DNA from: Sisyra terminalis
Lineage: Eukaryota; Arthropoda; Insecta; Neuroptera; Sisyridae
Direction of reading: 5' to 3'
NCBI GenBank assembly: GCA_958496175.1
Contig: OY292275.1
Span: 62,263,701 to 62,327,700, forward strand
DNA: 64,000 nucleotides
In this document: in pieces, positions 45,160 through 56,260 of the stretch
Layout: each line of letters opens with the position of its first letter
Position numbering within the stretch: the first letter of the stretch is position 1
The notes under the pieces: generated by a model
Told to the model about the DNA's origin: nothing
Databases searched by the model: none
What the model saw: the letters and a program-made list of their open reading frames with translations, nothing else
Position numbers and translations under genes: made by a program

Positions 45160-46030
45160 TTCTTAATAATATTTGAAATTGCCGATATTCTTTGGAAAAT
45201 CGTTGTTGAACTTAAGAATTTGAAGTATTAGTGAATTTGGCAGGCTGTTGTTCAATAAGGGTAAGGAAACATCAATTTTGTTTCATTGATCCCAACAAGT
45301 TCCCAATTATATCCCAATTGGGTAAGCCCAACCAAAATTTTTTTCATCTTCATAGTGGCTTTACCCGACAGGTACCCGATTATATCCCAATATGGCTGGC
45401 CCCATCAATGGCCAGTTCGGTCCCTACATAAGCATGGGGACAATTTCTAGTCGGGTATCTTTTCTTCTTAATAATATTTTAAATTTCCGATATTCTTTGG
45501 AAAATCGTTGTTGAACTTAAGAATTTAGGGAATTAGTGAATTTGGCAGGCTGTTGTTCAATAAGGGTAAGGAAACATCAATTTTGTTTCATTGATCCCAA
45601 TAAGTTCCCAATTATATCCCAATTGGGTAAGCCCAACCAAAATTTTTTCATCTTCATAGTGGGTTTACCCGACAGGTGCCCGATTATATCCCAATATGGC
45701 TTGCCCCATCCATGGCCAGTTGGGTCCCTACATAAGCATGGGGTCAATTTCTAGTCGGGTATCTTTTCTTTTCTAAATAATATTTTAAATTTCCGATATT
45801 CTTTGGAAAATCGTTGTTGAACTTAAGAATTTGAAGTATTAGTGAATTTGGCAGGCTGTTGTTCAATTAGGGTAGGGAAACATAAAGTTTGTTTCATGGT
45901 TTTATAGTTGAAAAAGTAGTCAAAGATTTGTTGTTATCGAGATAGTTATTCATCTTAATGCAATTTTCTCAATTTTATTGTTGATTTTTCTGCAAATTAT
46001 CTTGTTTGAGATGAAAAAGACTTGTTAGGA
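45160..46030. repeat. Tandem array, about 305-bp units, 2.7 copies
   Basis: CGATATTCTTTGGAAAATCG starts units near 45182, 45489 and 45796. The first two units include a CCCAATTGGGTAAGCCCAAC and CCCGATTATATCCCAATATG insert absent from the 44325 copy and from the last unit. The last unit ends with the same TTTTCTGCAAATTATCTTG block as the 44325 copy. Confidence 0.9.
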
Positions 46031-46089
46031 ATGTTTTTTTTTCCTTTTGGTTAATCTAGTTTTATGGTAGGTACTGTTTGATTGTTGAT

Positions 46090-46570
46090 GTGAATCGTTT
46101 GGTTGCTTTTCGATCATGTCGTCTAGGTTGTGGTTTTTTCGATCGGCGAGAGCATAACGAACGAATTTTTCTTTTTTTCTGTTTTTTTTTTCTTTTTGGA
46201 GTTTGGAACGTTTTGTGGTCAAGCAGGTACTACCAGTAATGTTGACGGTGATGATGGACACGACTTTGTCGTACGTAAAATTCATAATATATCAGCGCGA
46301 GAGGAGAGGTACCCACCGCTATGAGTCATGAAAACGCGGTTTTGTTGTTCGTTGTTACATATATATATATATATATATATATGTGTAGCCCCCGGGGGCT
46401 TAAATTTCTCACTATGTCTGACGATATTTTCTGGGGGCAACGAAAGAGGTTTACTACTTAGTACATTTGAGCGACAGAGTCGCGTGTTTCGAAAGGGGGA
46501 ATCGACAACGACCACCACAGCGAGAACCTCTGACTCAGTTCTCATCATCGCCTCGATTCGTATTGTACTT
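46090..46570. other. CpG-richer unique block, possible regulatory or promoter region
   Basis: CpG-bearing text (CGATCGGCGAGAGC, CAGCGCGAGAGGAGAGG, AACGCGG, GAGCGACAGAGTCGCG) is concentrated here and no repeat partner was found. TCAGTT at 46535-46540 matches the fly initiator consensus TCAKTY. There is no clear DPE at the proper spacing. A plus-strand frame at 46328-46675 starts inside the TA run region and does not look like a protein. Confidence 0.3.
46359..46382. repeat. (AT)n microsatellite
   Basis: Twelve AT units lie inside the CpG-richer block. Confidence 0.9.
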
Positions 46571-47289
46571 GTGTTAACCCAACTTGGGATTCCATACTAT
46601 AAAAAAGTTTGTGGGAAAAAAAATAAATTATCAAATATATTAGCCGGAATTTATATTTTTGTGGTGTTTTTTTAAATGGTGCAACTTTAGTGACATAGTG
46701 TTACGATTTTTAAAGAAAATATCAAGTTTTGGATTATTTTTTCGTTGATTATCAAAGGTAATGAAACTTGTCATATTTTCTGCTTATATTAAACTTACCC
46801 CTTTGAAATAACAACCCTCAAATGAGTCACTAGACAGGGGATTTCCTGTCAATGAGGGTCAGTTTCTTCATGCGAATTTTTTATCAAGTTAATCGATGAT
46901 GATGACGACAAAAAAAATTTGCAATTTTTATTTTAGCAAAACGATTAATATTTCCTAATAATTACATGTAATTAAAGTCTCGAAACAGTTGCAAGCTAGA
47001 GAAAAGTGCAGTTGCACTTTTGTTGCGCAAAATATTTTTTTATTGCTACATAAATTATGAAATTAGAAATTATTTTAAGATAAAAGAAACGTCAATTGCA
47101 ATTTGCCGCAATGATAAATTTTGAGACCGTGTAATTTGGTTTCTTATCGGATTTTATATGGAGGTAACAAGACCTTGAAGGATTTAATGTTTTGGTCGTT
47201 AAGACAATGTATTTTTTTTCCATACTTATAAGCCAATATTTTTTTTGAAAGTTTTCTGAAAGTATTTTTTTTTCTGGAGATTAATAAAT
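46571..47289. other. Intronic sequence with no recognised feature
   Basis: A+T-rich, with no partner or ORF of note. Confidence 0.4.
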
Positions 47290-47435
47290 GATAAAATTCA
47301 AATTTCAGCTTTTATTAAATCAGAAGACAATTCAGGTTGTTTAAGATCGGTTTTTTTATTTAATTTTTTTTAATATTCAAATTAGCTACGTTTCGTTACG
47401 TATTGTAACTTCATCAGGCTTTGAATCTCAAAAAT

Positions 47436-47664
47436 ATAATAATTAAATTGTGGGCAATAAAGACAAAGCTTCTTGTGGAATCTTTTTTATTTTATCGCCA
47501 ACGTTTTTTCAATTATTCCTGACTTTTTCAAGGCTCATTATAGAGCCTTTTTTTTCATTATAGAGCCCTGAAGAAGTCAGGAATAACTGACGAAACGTTA
47601 GCGATAAAATAAATAAGATTCCACAAGAAGCTTCGTCCTTATTGCCCATAATTTAATTATTATA
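47436..47664. mobile_element. Family H foldback nested in family F
   Basis: Inverted halves share GCAATAAAGAC, AAGCTTCTTGTGGAATCTT, TTATCGC and CATTATAGAGCC. The same insert occupies the same place in the copy at 48075-48513, so the two layers may now travel as one composite. Confidence 0.8.
47568..47595 (+). other. Hammerhead-like core, family H
   Basis: CTGAAGA, one extra A, GTCAG, loop GAATAA, CTGAC, GAAA. The stem II is five perfect pairs. Confidence 0.5.
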
Positions 47665-47688
47665 TTATATTTTTGTGATTCAAGAAGT

Positions 47689-47715
47689 CTGATGAAGTTA
47701 CGATACGTAACGAAA
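47689..47715 (+). other. Hammerhead-like core, family F
   Basis: CTGATGA, one extra A, GTTACG, ATA, CGTAAC, GAAA, as at 27734. Confidence 0.5.
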
Positions 47716-47844
47716 CGTAGCTAATTTGAATATTAAAAAAATAAATAAAAAAACCGATCTTAAACAACCTGAAATGTCTTCTTATTTAACAAATTTCAAT
47801 AAAAATTGTAATGATATTTTGATTAATTCAAGTTTATTTGATGC

Positions 47845-48060
47845 AAATATTGATTATAGTTTAATGGATGCAATGTTTTGAGCAATATTACCTATGTCCA
47901 ATTGGCAAGAAAATCTGCATGGTGAAGGAATTTCATTGGGCTAGGAGATTTTTTTTTTTTGGAAATTTGATTAGTTTATCATGAAAAGAATCGGATTTTA
48001 GGAAAATAAGTTAATAAAATATATACGTTCTTTATTTTGAAAGGGATGCAAGTAAATTTA
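47845..48060. repeat. Dispersed repeat shared with 5205-5400
   Basis: It carries CTGCATGGTGAAGGAATTTC and TGGGCTAGGAGA, then a family B-like terminal repeat near 48025 (TTTATTTTGAAAGGGATGC). No matching right end follows. Confidence 0.7.
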
Positions 48061-48292
48061 AAAAAAAAATAAGCATTTTTTTATTGAATTTATTGAATAT
48101 TGAATTTAAATTGAAAATACTATATTTTTGTCCATGTGGTTTAAGTCCTTGCCTTTAAATATAATAATTAAATTTTGGGCAATAAAAACGAAGCTTCTTG
48201 TGGAATATTATTTATTTTATCGCCGACGTTTTGTCAGTTATTTCTGACTTCTTCAGGACTCATTATAGAGCCTTTTTTTTCATTATAGAGCC

Positions 48293-48320
48293 CTGAAGAA
48301 GTCAGGAATAACTGACGAAA
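48293..48320 (+). other. Hammerhead-like core, family H
   Basis: Identical to 47568-47595 over the core. Confidence 0.5.
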
Positions 48321-48413
48321 CGTTAGCGATTAAATAAATAAGATTCCACAAGAAGTCTCGTCTTTATTGCCCCAAATTTAATTAGTATATTATATTTTTG
48401 TGATTCAAGAAGT

Positions 48414-48440
48414 CTGATGAAGTTTCGATACGTAACGAAA
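48414..48440 (+). other. Hammerhead-like core, family F, one stem mismatch
   Basis: CTGATGA, A, GTTTCG, ATA, CGTAAC, GAAA: one of six stem pairs is a T-T mismatch. Confidence 0.4.
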
Positions 48441-48513
48441 CGTTGCTAATTTGAATATTTAAAAATATTAAATAAAAAAAACGATCTTAAACAATCTGAA
48501 TTGTCTTCTTATT

Positions 48514-49694
48514 GTTTTTAAGCTTATTCAAATCGCCGACTTGGTATTGTTTAATGGACTAGCTTGCCACATGGTGAGGGATTATAGAAATAAAGATTTG
48601 ATGTAAACTATAAATTTGTAAATGGATTAACGAGCATGTGATATCATCGTTATTATTAACGATGTTTCTCAGAGATTTATGACGTCATTTGCGTCACTTA
48701 AATTTCATATTGTCTTAAGAAAATAACAGCAAATGTTTCAGTGGCTTGGGAACTAGAAGTTGAGCAAAAAAAAAAAGAAGCAAATATTTTAGATTCATAT
48801 ATCAAAGTACTGGAAATAAATTTTCGCATTTTTTTTTTTGTAGTTAAGTGTTTTAATTGAAAAAGGTGGTACCAGCAATAAATTCCAATTTTACCAACTG
48901 TTAAGTGGCAATTAGTGCCAATTTTGCGAGTTTGTTTCAAATGTTAATTAATTTTGGTAGTTGAAAAATTTTTACGTTTGAAGCATAACTTTGATCGAAA
49001 TGTAATTGGATGCAAGGTTGATTAAAGTTTGAATGGAATTTCGTCGATCAATGGTTTGAAAATTTGTAATTAGTTTTTCTTTTTGTGAGGGAAAAATTTC
49101 CCTTTTGATCCATGGAAAATGAACAAAGTTTTTGCCAGTCTATTGGTTTTAAATTTGTGAAAAATATCCACTTTATCGAAACATAAATTTTATGCAAAGT
49201 AAATATTGATTTATGATTTATTGTGTGAACATAAATTAAGTTTAAGTCGTAGCCAAATAAAATTCAAATTTTTTCCAACTTATTTCATGATAATTTGTTG
49301 GACAAATATTTTAGGAATATTTATTTAAACAACTAACAAATTTTCTCTAATCTCGTTGATGTTATGCAAAAGGAAAAATATCGTAATTTATAAAGCCTCA
49401 GAGATATATGAAATAATAAAGAAAAAATTTTTGAATCGTATTGTTGAAGGCTTTTTATTGAAATTGGTACAAATATTTGATTCTATTGAATTGTTAATAT
49501 CCTTTTTTGTATAGTTTGAAAAGAAAATTGCCTTTTTTTTAGATTATGTTTGATAAAAAGGAACCATGAATCCTTAAGTTTATACGTTAATCTTTTTCCT
49601 TTTTTTCTAAGGATTCCACTTTTGTTCTTTTTTATTTTTTCAATGATTTATAACCACCTGTTCTTCTTATCACCCCAATAATGTAAGACTTTCA
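48514..49694. other. Intronic sequence with no recognised feature
   Basis: A+T-rich; no partner or recognisable ORF. Confidence 0.4.
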
Positions 49695-50001
49695 TTTTTT
49701 TAAATAAGAAGACAATTCAGGTTGTTTAAGAATGTTTTTTTTTATTTAATATTTTTATTATTCAATTAGCTACGTTTCGTTACGTATCGTAACTTCATCA
49801 GGCTTCAATAAATAAAAATTTATTTATTGAATTTAAATTGAAAATATTTTATTTTTGTGAATCAAGAAGCCTGATGAAGTTACAATACGTAACAAAACGT
49901 AGCTACTTGAATAATAAAAATATTAAATAAAAAAACCGATCTTAAACAAACTGAATTGTATTCTTATTTAAAAAAATAAAAGCTGAGATCTGAATTTTAT
50001 C
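49695..50001. mobile_element. Family F foldback without inner insert
   Basis: The arms meet near 49815-49860. The full-length end is at the right here (AAAAGCTGAGATCTGAATTT and onward to 50001), the reverse of 27499-27830, so the copy is in the opposite orientation. Confidence 0.85.
49775..49801 (-). other. Hammerhead-like core, family F, minus strand
   Basis: On the minus strand: CTGATGA, A, GTTACG, ATA, CGTAAC, GAAA, all intact. The mirror copy on the + strand (49871-49897) has lost one stem pair and the G of GAAA. Confidence 0.5.
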
Positions 50002-51144
50002 ATCTGATAGTTTTTCATTGAATTTTCTCAATACTTTAACGTTTGTTACTAGATTTATCGACTTTGACACTTAGGGGGAAAATTAAAACACAAAATTTTG
50101 TTACAACTATTGATTTTACATCAATGATATTATCAGCCTCACTATTATCCATTTGTTGACCTTTGGTGTGCAAATTTTTAACGCCAAATTGGTAAAAATC
50201 AATCGATTGTTAAGGAAAATGTCAGAAAATTACATTTTTAACATCATTTTCTTTAGCACTTAGTAAATGTTGTAACGATTGGAATAAATAGAAATCCAAT
50301 GAAGCAATTTTTGGCGATTATGGTGGACACGGCAATATTAGCCCTCTTCTGAAGTTATTTAATTTTTCCAGGGTTTTTCTTTTGCAGAAAAATCTTGGAC
50401 AGATATTGGGAACCTTTTGGTCGGCCAATATTAGGAATATTTGAAAGCTCCAATCATAAATAAAAAAATATTACTTATATTACAATTAATATCAATATTA
50501 TTATAAAGAAAGAAGAGTTTTATGTTATGTCTAAAATGACTGTAATAAAATTTTCCAAATGAAAATCCAAAAATATTTCATTGACTCAAATACTGTTATT
50601 AATTCATAACATCTGTCAGATACTTAAAATAAATACAAGATCTTTTTGCCCTTTAGCCGTCCCTTTTTGCCCCTACTTAGGGGCAAAAAGAGATAGACGA
50701 CAAGGTCTAGAAAAAATATAAAATGAGAAATTTTTACATGGATGATTCCATTAAAAATTAAATTAAACATGACCAGATATTTGTTTCTTTGATTCCCATT
50801 ATACGTTTCAAATTAATAGGGATGGTTTTCACAATATAATACGGAATAGAAAAATTGGACCTTACTAATGAATATCTAATATTTTTGGACAAATATATTA
50901 AAAATGTTTTTGGTAGCAACTTTGCGTTCACATCCTGTAATTTTTTATGATTTTATAAGGCACTCTTATCATAAAATGTTTTTAGTGCCACTTAGAAATA
51001 AGTTATGAGTAGATAAATGGCAATTGAATGACTTGTGGTTCCAAAACAACATTACTTTCCGGCTCCCCTAACAATACCGGATAATTTTCCTTTTTTCGTC
51101 GAGAAATTCGAGATTTTCGATGAAACATTGATCACTGGTGATGA
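50002..51144. other. Intronic sequence; hairpin at 50663 and repeat traces
   Basis: Contains a half copy of the 20944 inverted repeat near 50093 and a relative of the 27060-27260 block near 50930-51075. Confidence 0.4.
50663..50690. repeat. Perfect hairpin, 13-bp stem, 2-nt loop
   Basis: CTTTTTGCCCCTA and its exact complement are separated by CT. The 5' arm sequence CTTTTTGCCC has a preceding near copy at 50642, so slippage may have built it. Confidence 0.85.
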
Positions 51145-51225
51145 TTCATTATATTAGAGATATGCCAAGATGTATATATTATAAATATCGATGTTTTTAT
51201 GAGTAATGTTGCATCTCTGACTACC
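51145..51225. repeat. ATCGAT-bearing repeat, minus-strand relative of 17070-17225
   Basis: AATATCGATGTTTTTATGAG then GTAATGTTGCATCTCTGA corresponds in reverse to the start of the 17070 copy. Only the outer part is kept. Confidence 0.45.
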
Positions 51226-53149
51226 TAAATTTTTTTTTTTTTAAAGGAAAATTTCGGAGTTTCCCTAATTTTTTGTTATATCACCTTTATTCTTAAATCA
51301 GTTGTTCATTTTTTTTTAATAGATTTATTAGGCAGTGTCTTGGAAATTTGGTGAAAATTTCGATGTAAATTTTTTGAACGATCATATATTTATGTTAAGT
51401 TTGGTAGACACCTGTTGCTTGGGAAAATTTCTTTTGAATATTTCCTAAATATTGCTGGTGTAAAAGGATTTTTAAAGTAGTTAACTTTAATGTTGTTTTT
51501 TTTTTTTTTGAACTGATTCCATTCTGGAAACATATTATTAAGTTTGTCACTCAAATTTAAAATTAGGCACTTAATAATTTTTTCTGCTTATATTTGTAAG
51601 CATTTTGATGGATGTGGCTGTCATTTGAAAGTAATTTTCAATTTTCCATTTCAAAAAGCAAACACATATATATATAATATCTGTAATTAAAAGTTTGCGT
51701 GAAACCGACGTCACTGTTTTGACAAGCGAATTTTTAGAGAAAAGCGTACAATTTTTTCGTTTTTTTTTTTTTTGTCTTTGGTTTGAAATGTGAGAAGTTG
51801 ATGGATTTTGTTGGTAATAATTGCTATGTTTCGGAGCACTTTGTTCGTGTGAATTTTTTTCTATTAATACATGCAGGAGAATGGATCTAATTTAGAGGGT
51901 TTTCAAAGGCAAAAATTACTTGTCAAAATTTTTAAAATTTATTACACGATTTTCATAAAAATGGAAGACGAAAAAAATCGTCTTGTTTATATATTTATGT
52001 TTGTTTCGACAGTGTCAAAGTGTCTGAGAACTTGAACTTAATATAGAAAGAAAAGTGTTGGTTGGAATTTTTCTTGAGATGTCTCCCACGATTCATGAAT
52101 GCTGCGTTTTTCTGTTCTTGTCTGATTTATATATGAAATCCAAATCGTACCCATATGCATGTGATATATTTAATTAATGTTTCAAAGAAAAAATTTGATA
52201 AGACATTAGTTTTTTCGTCTTAAAATTTAGATAAGAAATTGTTGTGGTTCAGTTATTATGACTGAATGAAAATTTTTGATAAATATTTACATTTGCTTGA
52301 TGATCTCAGTTACTATTAATACTTTATCTTTTCCTGAAAAAAAAAACGCATTTATTGATTTGAAGTTTAATCAAAGATTATATTATTGTCTTATGTAAGT
52401 TTTTGGTCAGAGGTATTTGCAATATCGTTGAAAATTGGAATTCTTCCGCATTTCGTTCGGTTTTTGGTGTTTAATTGTGAAATTTTTTTGTTGGAATGGA
52501 AATATTTGGTTGGAGTAGAATAATTGGTTTCCAAATAGTTTAAAAGGGTAAGAGTTATATATATAATTGGGGTAGTATAATTTTTTTTTTTTGTTTCTTA
52601 AGTATTTTTTATTCAGGGATAGTTTTGGTAAATTAAAAATTGTATCATAGGCAAGTGATCGAATTGTGCGAAAAAAATATCACTTTATGCATACTTTAAG
52701 TTGTACACATCTGTACGTATGGTTGCCTATTTATGAAAGCCAATTTGCTGATACTTTTTTAAGGAAAGGAAATATTTTTAAATTTAATTATTTGCTCTTA
52801 TTTTTACTATTAAAAACAATATTGAATGAAAAATTTTAAATTATCTATTTTTTTTTTATTATAAGCTATTAAGTTTGAAACCAAAGGGCCTAGAGGACTT
52901 TTGTAGCGAAGTTTATGGCATTGATTGTTTGCTAAAATTAAAGAGATTTTTCGTTTAAAATTTTCTAAAAAAGATGGAAAATCAGAAAATTACAAGCTTT
53001 ACAAATTTGAAACCAGCTATAACGATATTGTTTAGAATAGCAAAGCGATTCGCTTAAAAATTGGCTCCGGAGCCAATTTAGTCATCAACTAATTTAAATG
53101 CACATTAAGATTTGATTAATTGTGCCAAAATAAAAAATTTTCATCATAT
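51226..53149. other. Intronic sequence with no recognised feature
   Basis: Strongly A+T-rich with many T runs; no partner or ORF of note. Confidence 0.45.
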
Positions 53150-56100
53150 TTTATTGTTTAAAAAGAGCCTCCTTACACCAAGGCTTATAAACTGCACAGG
53201 TGGCCTTATGGTGGCTACGTGACGTATCCAGAAGAAATTCGTACATATCTTCAGACTGATTCAATTTCAAAATTCTTCGTATGACGTCATTTTTTCATTT
53301 CTAATGGAGCAACCTGTGTAATTGACAAACCTTGTCCTTACACGACCTGCAAGGGGGTGGGCAAGTCGAACAACTGCATGGGGCACCTATTCAAAAATTA
53401 AGTTTTCCTGTTTTTGCTGATTTTTTTTTGTTTAATACTAAGATGTGATAAGATTTGTTTAGTACTAGAGATCAATTTGGAGCTGGTCTGTGATTTTTTT
53501 TTTATTATATTTAGTCAAGGGTTGTGGTACAAAATTGAAGAAAAATATAGACACAGGGGAATTACATTTTAGTTTTACGTATTTATTAGCCCGTATGTTA
53601 CCATCTGAAATGATTATGGTTTTTTTTTGGGTCAAAGAATTAAAATATAAGTACTGAGTAAATAAATTTGTTAATTTCATAAGTACCTATAGAAATCACT
53701 TGTTTTTTTTTGTTAATTCCAAACACCGGTTTTGGATTTGCGAATTGTGGTCGGGAGCTTTTATGAACGAGGACGTTATTATATTCGGATTTTACTATGT
53801 ATGCAATTGAGAATTCCAATTGGAACGCTAGCAAATTAATAGTTTAGTGAGTAAAGCTTCGAATTTTCCGCCTAGAAACTCTGACAGCTTTAAAGCTTAT
53901 GAATCTTTTCAAGTGCATTTTTACAAAGTATAATCAAATTAGTCACTGAAAAGTTATGGACTTTTACTGGCCAGAAAATTGTCCTCGTTAGCACCACATA
54001 ATGTTTTGATTTTCCTAAAATTTTATATGTTTTACTGGTAAAAGTATGGAGAAAAAGGAATGCTTTTTTCAGGAACTTTCTCATTGTAAATGCCATGTAA
54101 AATTGTTTTTAGGGAAAACCCTGTAAAATGTCACTATCTGTTGTTATTTGGCCCTTTTGAGGCATTTTATATTAACCTTGTTTTTGTTGGCCTGATTTTT
54201 AAGAGCTTCCTTTTACTTCCAACAAGGGTTGGCAAGCTGAACGACTGCATGGGGTACCTAATCAAAAAATAAAGTTTTTGCTCACTTTTTTTTAATACGA
54301 GGAAATTTACTATACTGTTATATAAAAGGGTGCTATAATTTGTTTTAACGATGGTTTTTCTAGTACATTTAGTCTAGGTAGTAGAAAAATTTAAGTTAAA
54401 TATAGAAGCAGGGGAATTACATTTTAGTTCAGGTATCAGTAACTCATGTTACTGTTCGAAATATTTAACTAGGGTTATTTTTATAGTAAAGGATTGAGTG
54501 AACAAAGTTGTTAATTTCACAAGTACCTGTAAAAATTACTTGACCTTTTATTATTTTATCCGGGTTTGATTATGTATGCAATTGAGAGTGCATTCTAATT
54601 GTACACTTGCAATGATAGTTTTATCAGTCAAGTTTAGACTTTTTCACATAAAGCTTGAAAGCTTATGAATCTTTTTAAGTACAAAGTATTGTTTTATTGT
54701 TAACAATTTGTTCACAATTGCTGGAAATCTGGGATGATATGAATTTTTTATTGGCTTTGCCTAATATCTATAAATTTTTCATGTTTTATTGGTAAAAGTC
54801 TGGAGAAAAAGGAATGCTTTTTTCAGGAACTTTCTCATTGTAAATGCCATGTAAAATTGTTTTCAGTGAAAACCCTGTAAAATGTCACTATCTGTTGTTA
54901 TTTGGCACTTTTGAGCCATTTTATATTAACCTTGTTTTTGTTGGCCTGATTTTTAAGAGCTTGCTTTTCCTTCCAATAAGAGTGGGCAAGCTGAACGACT
55001 GCACGGGGCACATAATCAAAAAATAAAGTTTTTGCTGACTTTTTTTTGATGCGAGGAAATTTACTATACTGTTATATAAAAGGGCGCTATAATTTGCTTT
55101 AACGATGGTTTTTCTAGTGCATTGAGTCAAGGTAGTGGAAAAATTGGAGTTAAATATAGAAGCAGGGGAATTACATTTTAGTTTAGGTATTAGTGTAACT
55201 CATGTTACTGTTCGAAATATTTAACAATGGTGTTATTTTATAGTAAAGGATTAAAATATAATTACTGAGTAAATGAAATTGTTAATTTCATAAGTACCTA
55301 TAAAAATCATTTGGCCTTTTATTATTTGATCTGGGTTTGATTATTTATACAATTGAGAGTGCATTCCAATGGTACACTTGTAATGATAGTTTTGTAAGTC
55401 AAGTTTAGACTTAAAGCTTTAAAGCTTATGAATCTTTTTAATTACAAAGTATTGTTTTATTGTTAACAAGTTGTCCACAATCGCTGGAAATCTGGGAAGT
55501 TATAGATTTTTTTTTGACTTCACCTATTATCTGAAAATTTTCCTGTAAATAGTTACTATCTGTTGTCATTTTGCCCTTTTGATGCATTTTATATTAATCT
55601 TATTTTTGTTGGCCTGATTTTTAAGAGCTTCCTTTTACTTCCAACAAGGGTTGGCAAGGTGAATGACTGCACGGGGGCACCTAATCAACAATAAAGTTTT
55701 TGCTGACTTTTTTGTTTCATACGAAAAAAATTACTATATTGTTATATAAAGAGCGTCGTATTTGGTTTGACCGGTGATTTTTCTAGTGCATTTAGTCCAG
55801 GTAGTAGAAAAATTGGAGTTAAATTTAGAAGCAGGGGAATTACATTTTATTTTAGGTATTAGTACCTCGTGGTACTGTTCGAAATATTTAACAATGGTTA
55901 TTTTTATAGTAAAGGATTGAGTGAATAAAGTTGTTAATTTCACAAGTACCTACCTATAAAAATTACTTGACCTTTTATTATTTGATCCGGGTTTGATTAT
56001 GTATGCAATTGAGAGTGCATTCTAATTGTACACTTGTAATGCTAGTTTTGTAAGTCAAGGTTTGGCTTTTCCACAAAATGGAACTCTGGGAAGTTGTGGA

Positions 56101-56260
56101 TTTTTTATTGGCCTCACCTAATATCTATAAATTTTCCTGAATTTTTCATGTTTTAACGGTTAAAGTATGAAGAAAAAGGAATGCTTTTTTCAGGAACTTT
56201 CTCATTGTAAAATTGTTTATAAGAAAACCCTGTAAAATTTTATGGTCTTTTGTCATGCAT
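53150..56260. repeat. Tandem array of about 0.75-kb units, about four copies
   Basis: Markers are AGAAAAAGGAATGCTTTTTT at 54050, 54803 and 56171, GGCAAG..GAA..ACTGCA.GGG near 53368, 54230, 54985 and 55653, and AATTACATTTTAGTT near 53561, 54416, 55171 and 55841. Units differ by deletions (the third is about 90 bp short). A MITE sits in the first unit. Short frames repeat with the units (54090 and 54844, 60 codons each) but the protein is not recognised. Confidence 0.9.
53179..53334. mobile_element. Family D short MITE, copy 2, with 9-bp target duplication
   Basis: TCCTTACAC lies directly outside both ends (53170-53178 and 53335-53343), exact. The ends are CAAGGCTTATAAAC and, inverted, GACAAACCTTG. 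It interrupts the first unit of the surrounding array at a point intact in later units, which proves the insertion. Confidence 0.92.

Larger units (their letters stand above)
47290..47789. mobile_element. Family F foldback with a second foldback in its loop
   Basis: The left arm starts GATAAAATTCAAATTTCAGC. The outer arms (47290-47435, 47665-47789) are inverted copies with AGCTACGTTTCGTTACG and CCGATCTTAAACAACC. The loop (47436-47664) is itself a palindrome of another family (GCTTCTTGTGGAATC, GACTTCTTCAGG type). Each layer has its own core motif. Confidence 0.85.
48075..48513. mobile_element. Family F/H composite, left outer arm lost
   Basis: The inner palindrome (about 48165-48385) and the right outer arm are kept. 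The left outer arm is missing before about 48075. Both core motifs are present on the + strand. Confidence 0.8.

Noticed and set aside
46328..46675. 115-codon plus-strand frame
   Set aside because: Contains the AT microsatellite translated as IYIYIY and has no recognised domain.
47290..49801. A complete self-cleaving hammerhead in families F, G or H
   Set aside because: Stem I and a cleavage triplet could not be placed; the full-length palindrome would compete with any such fold.
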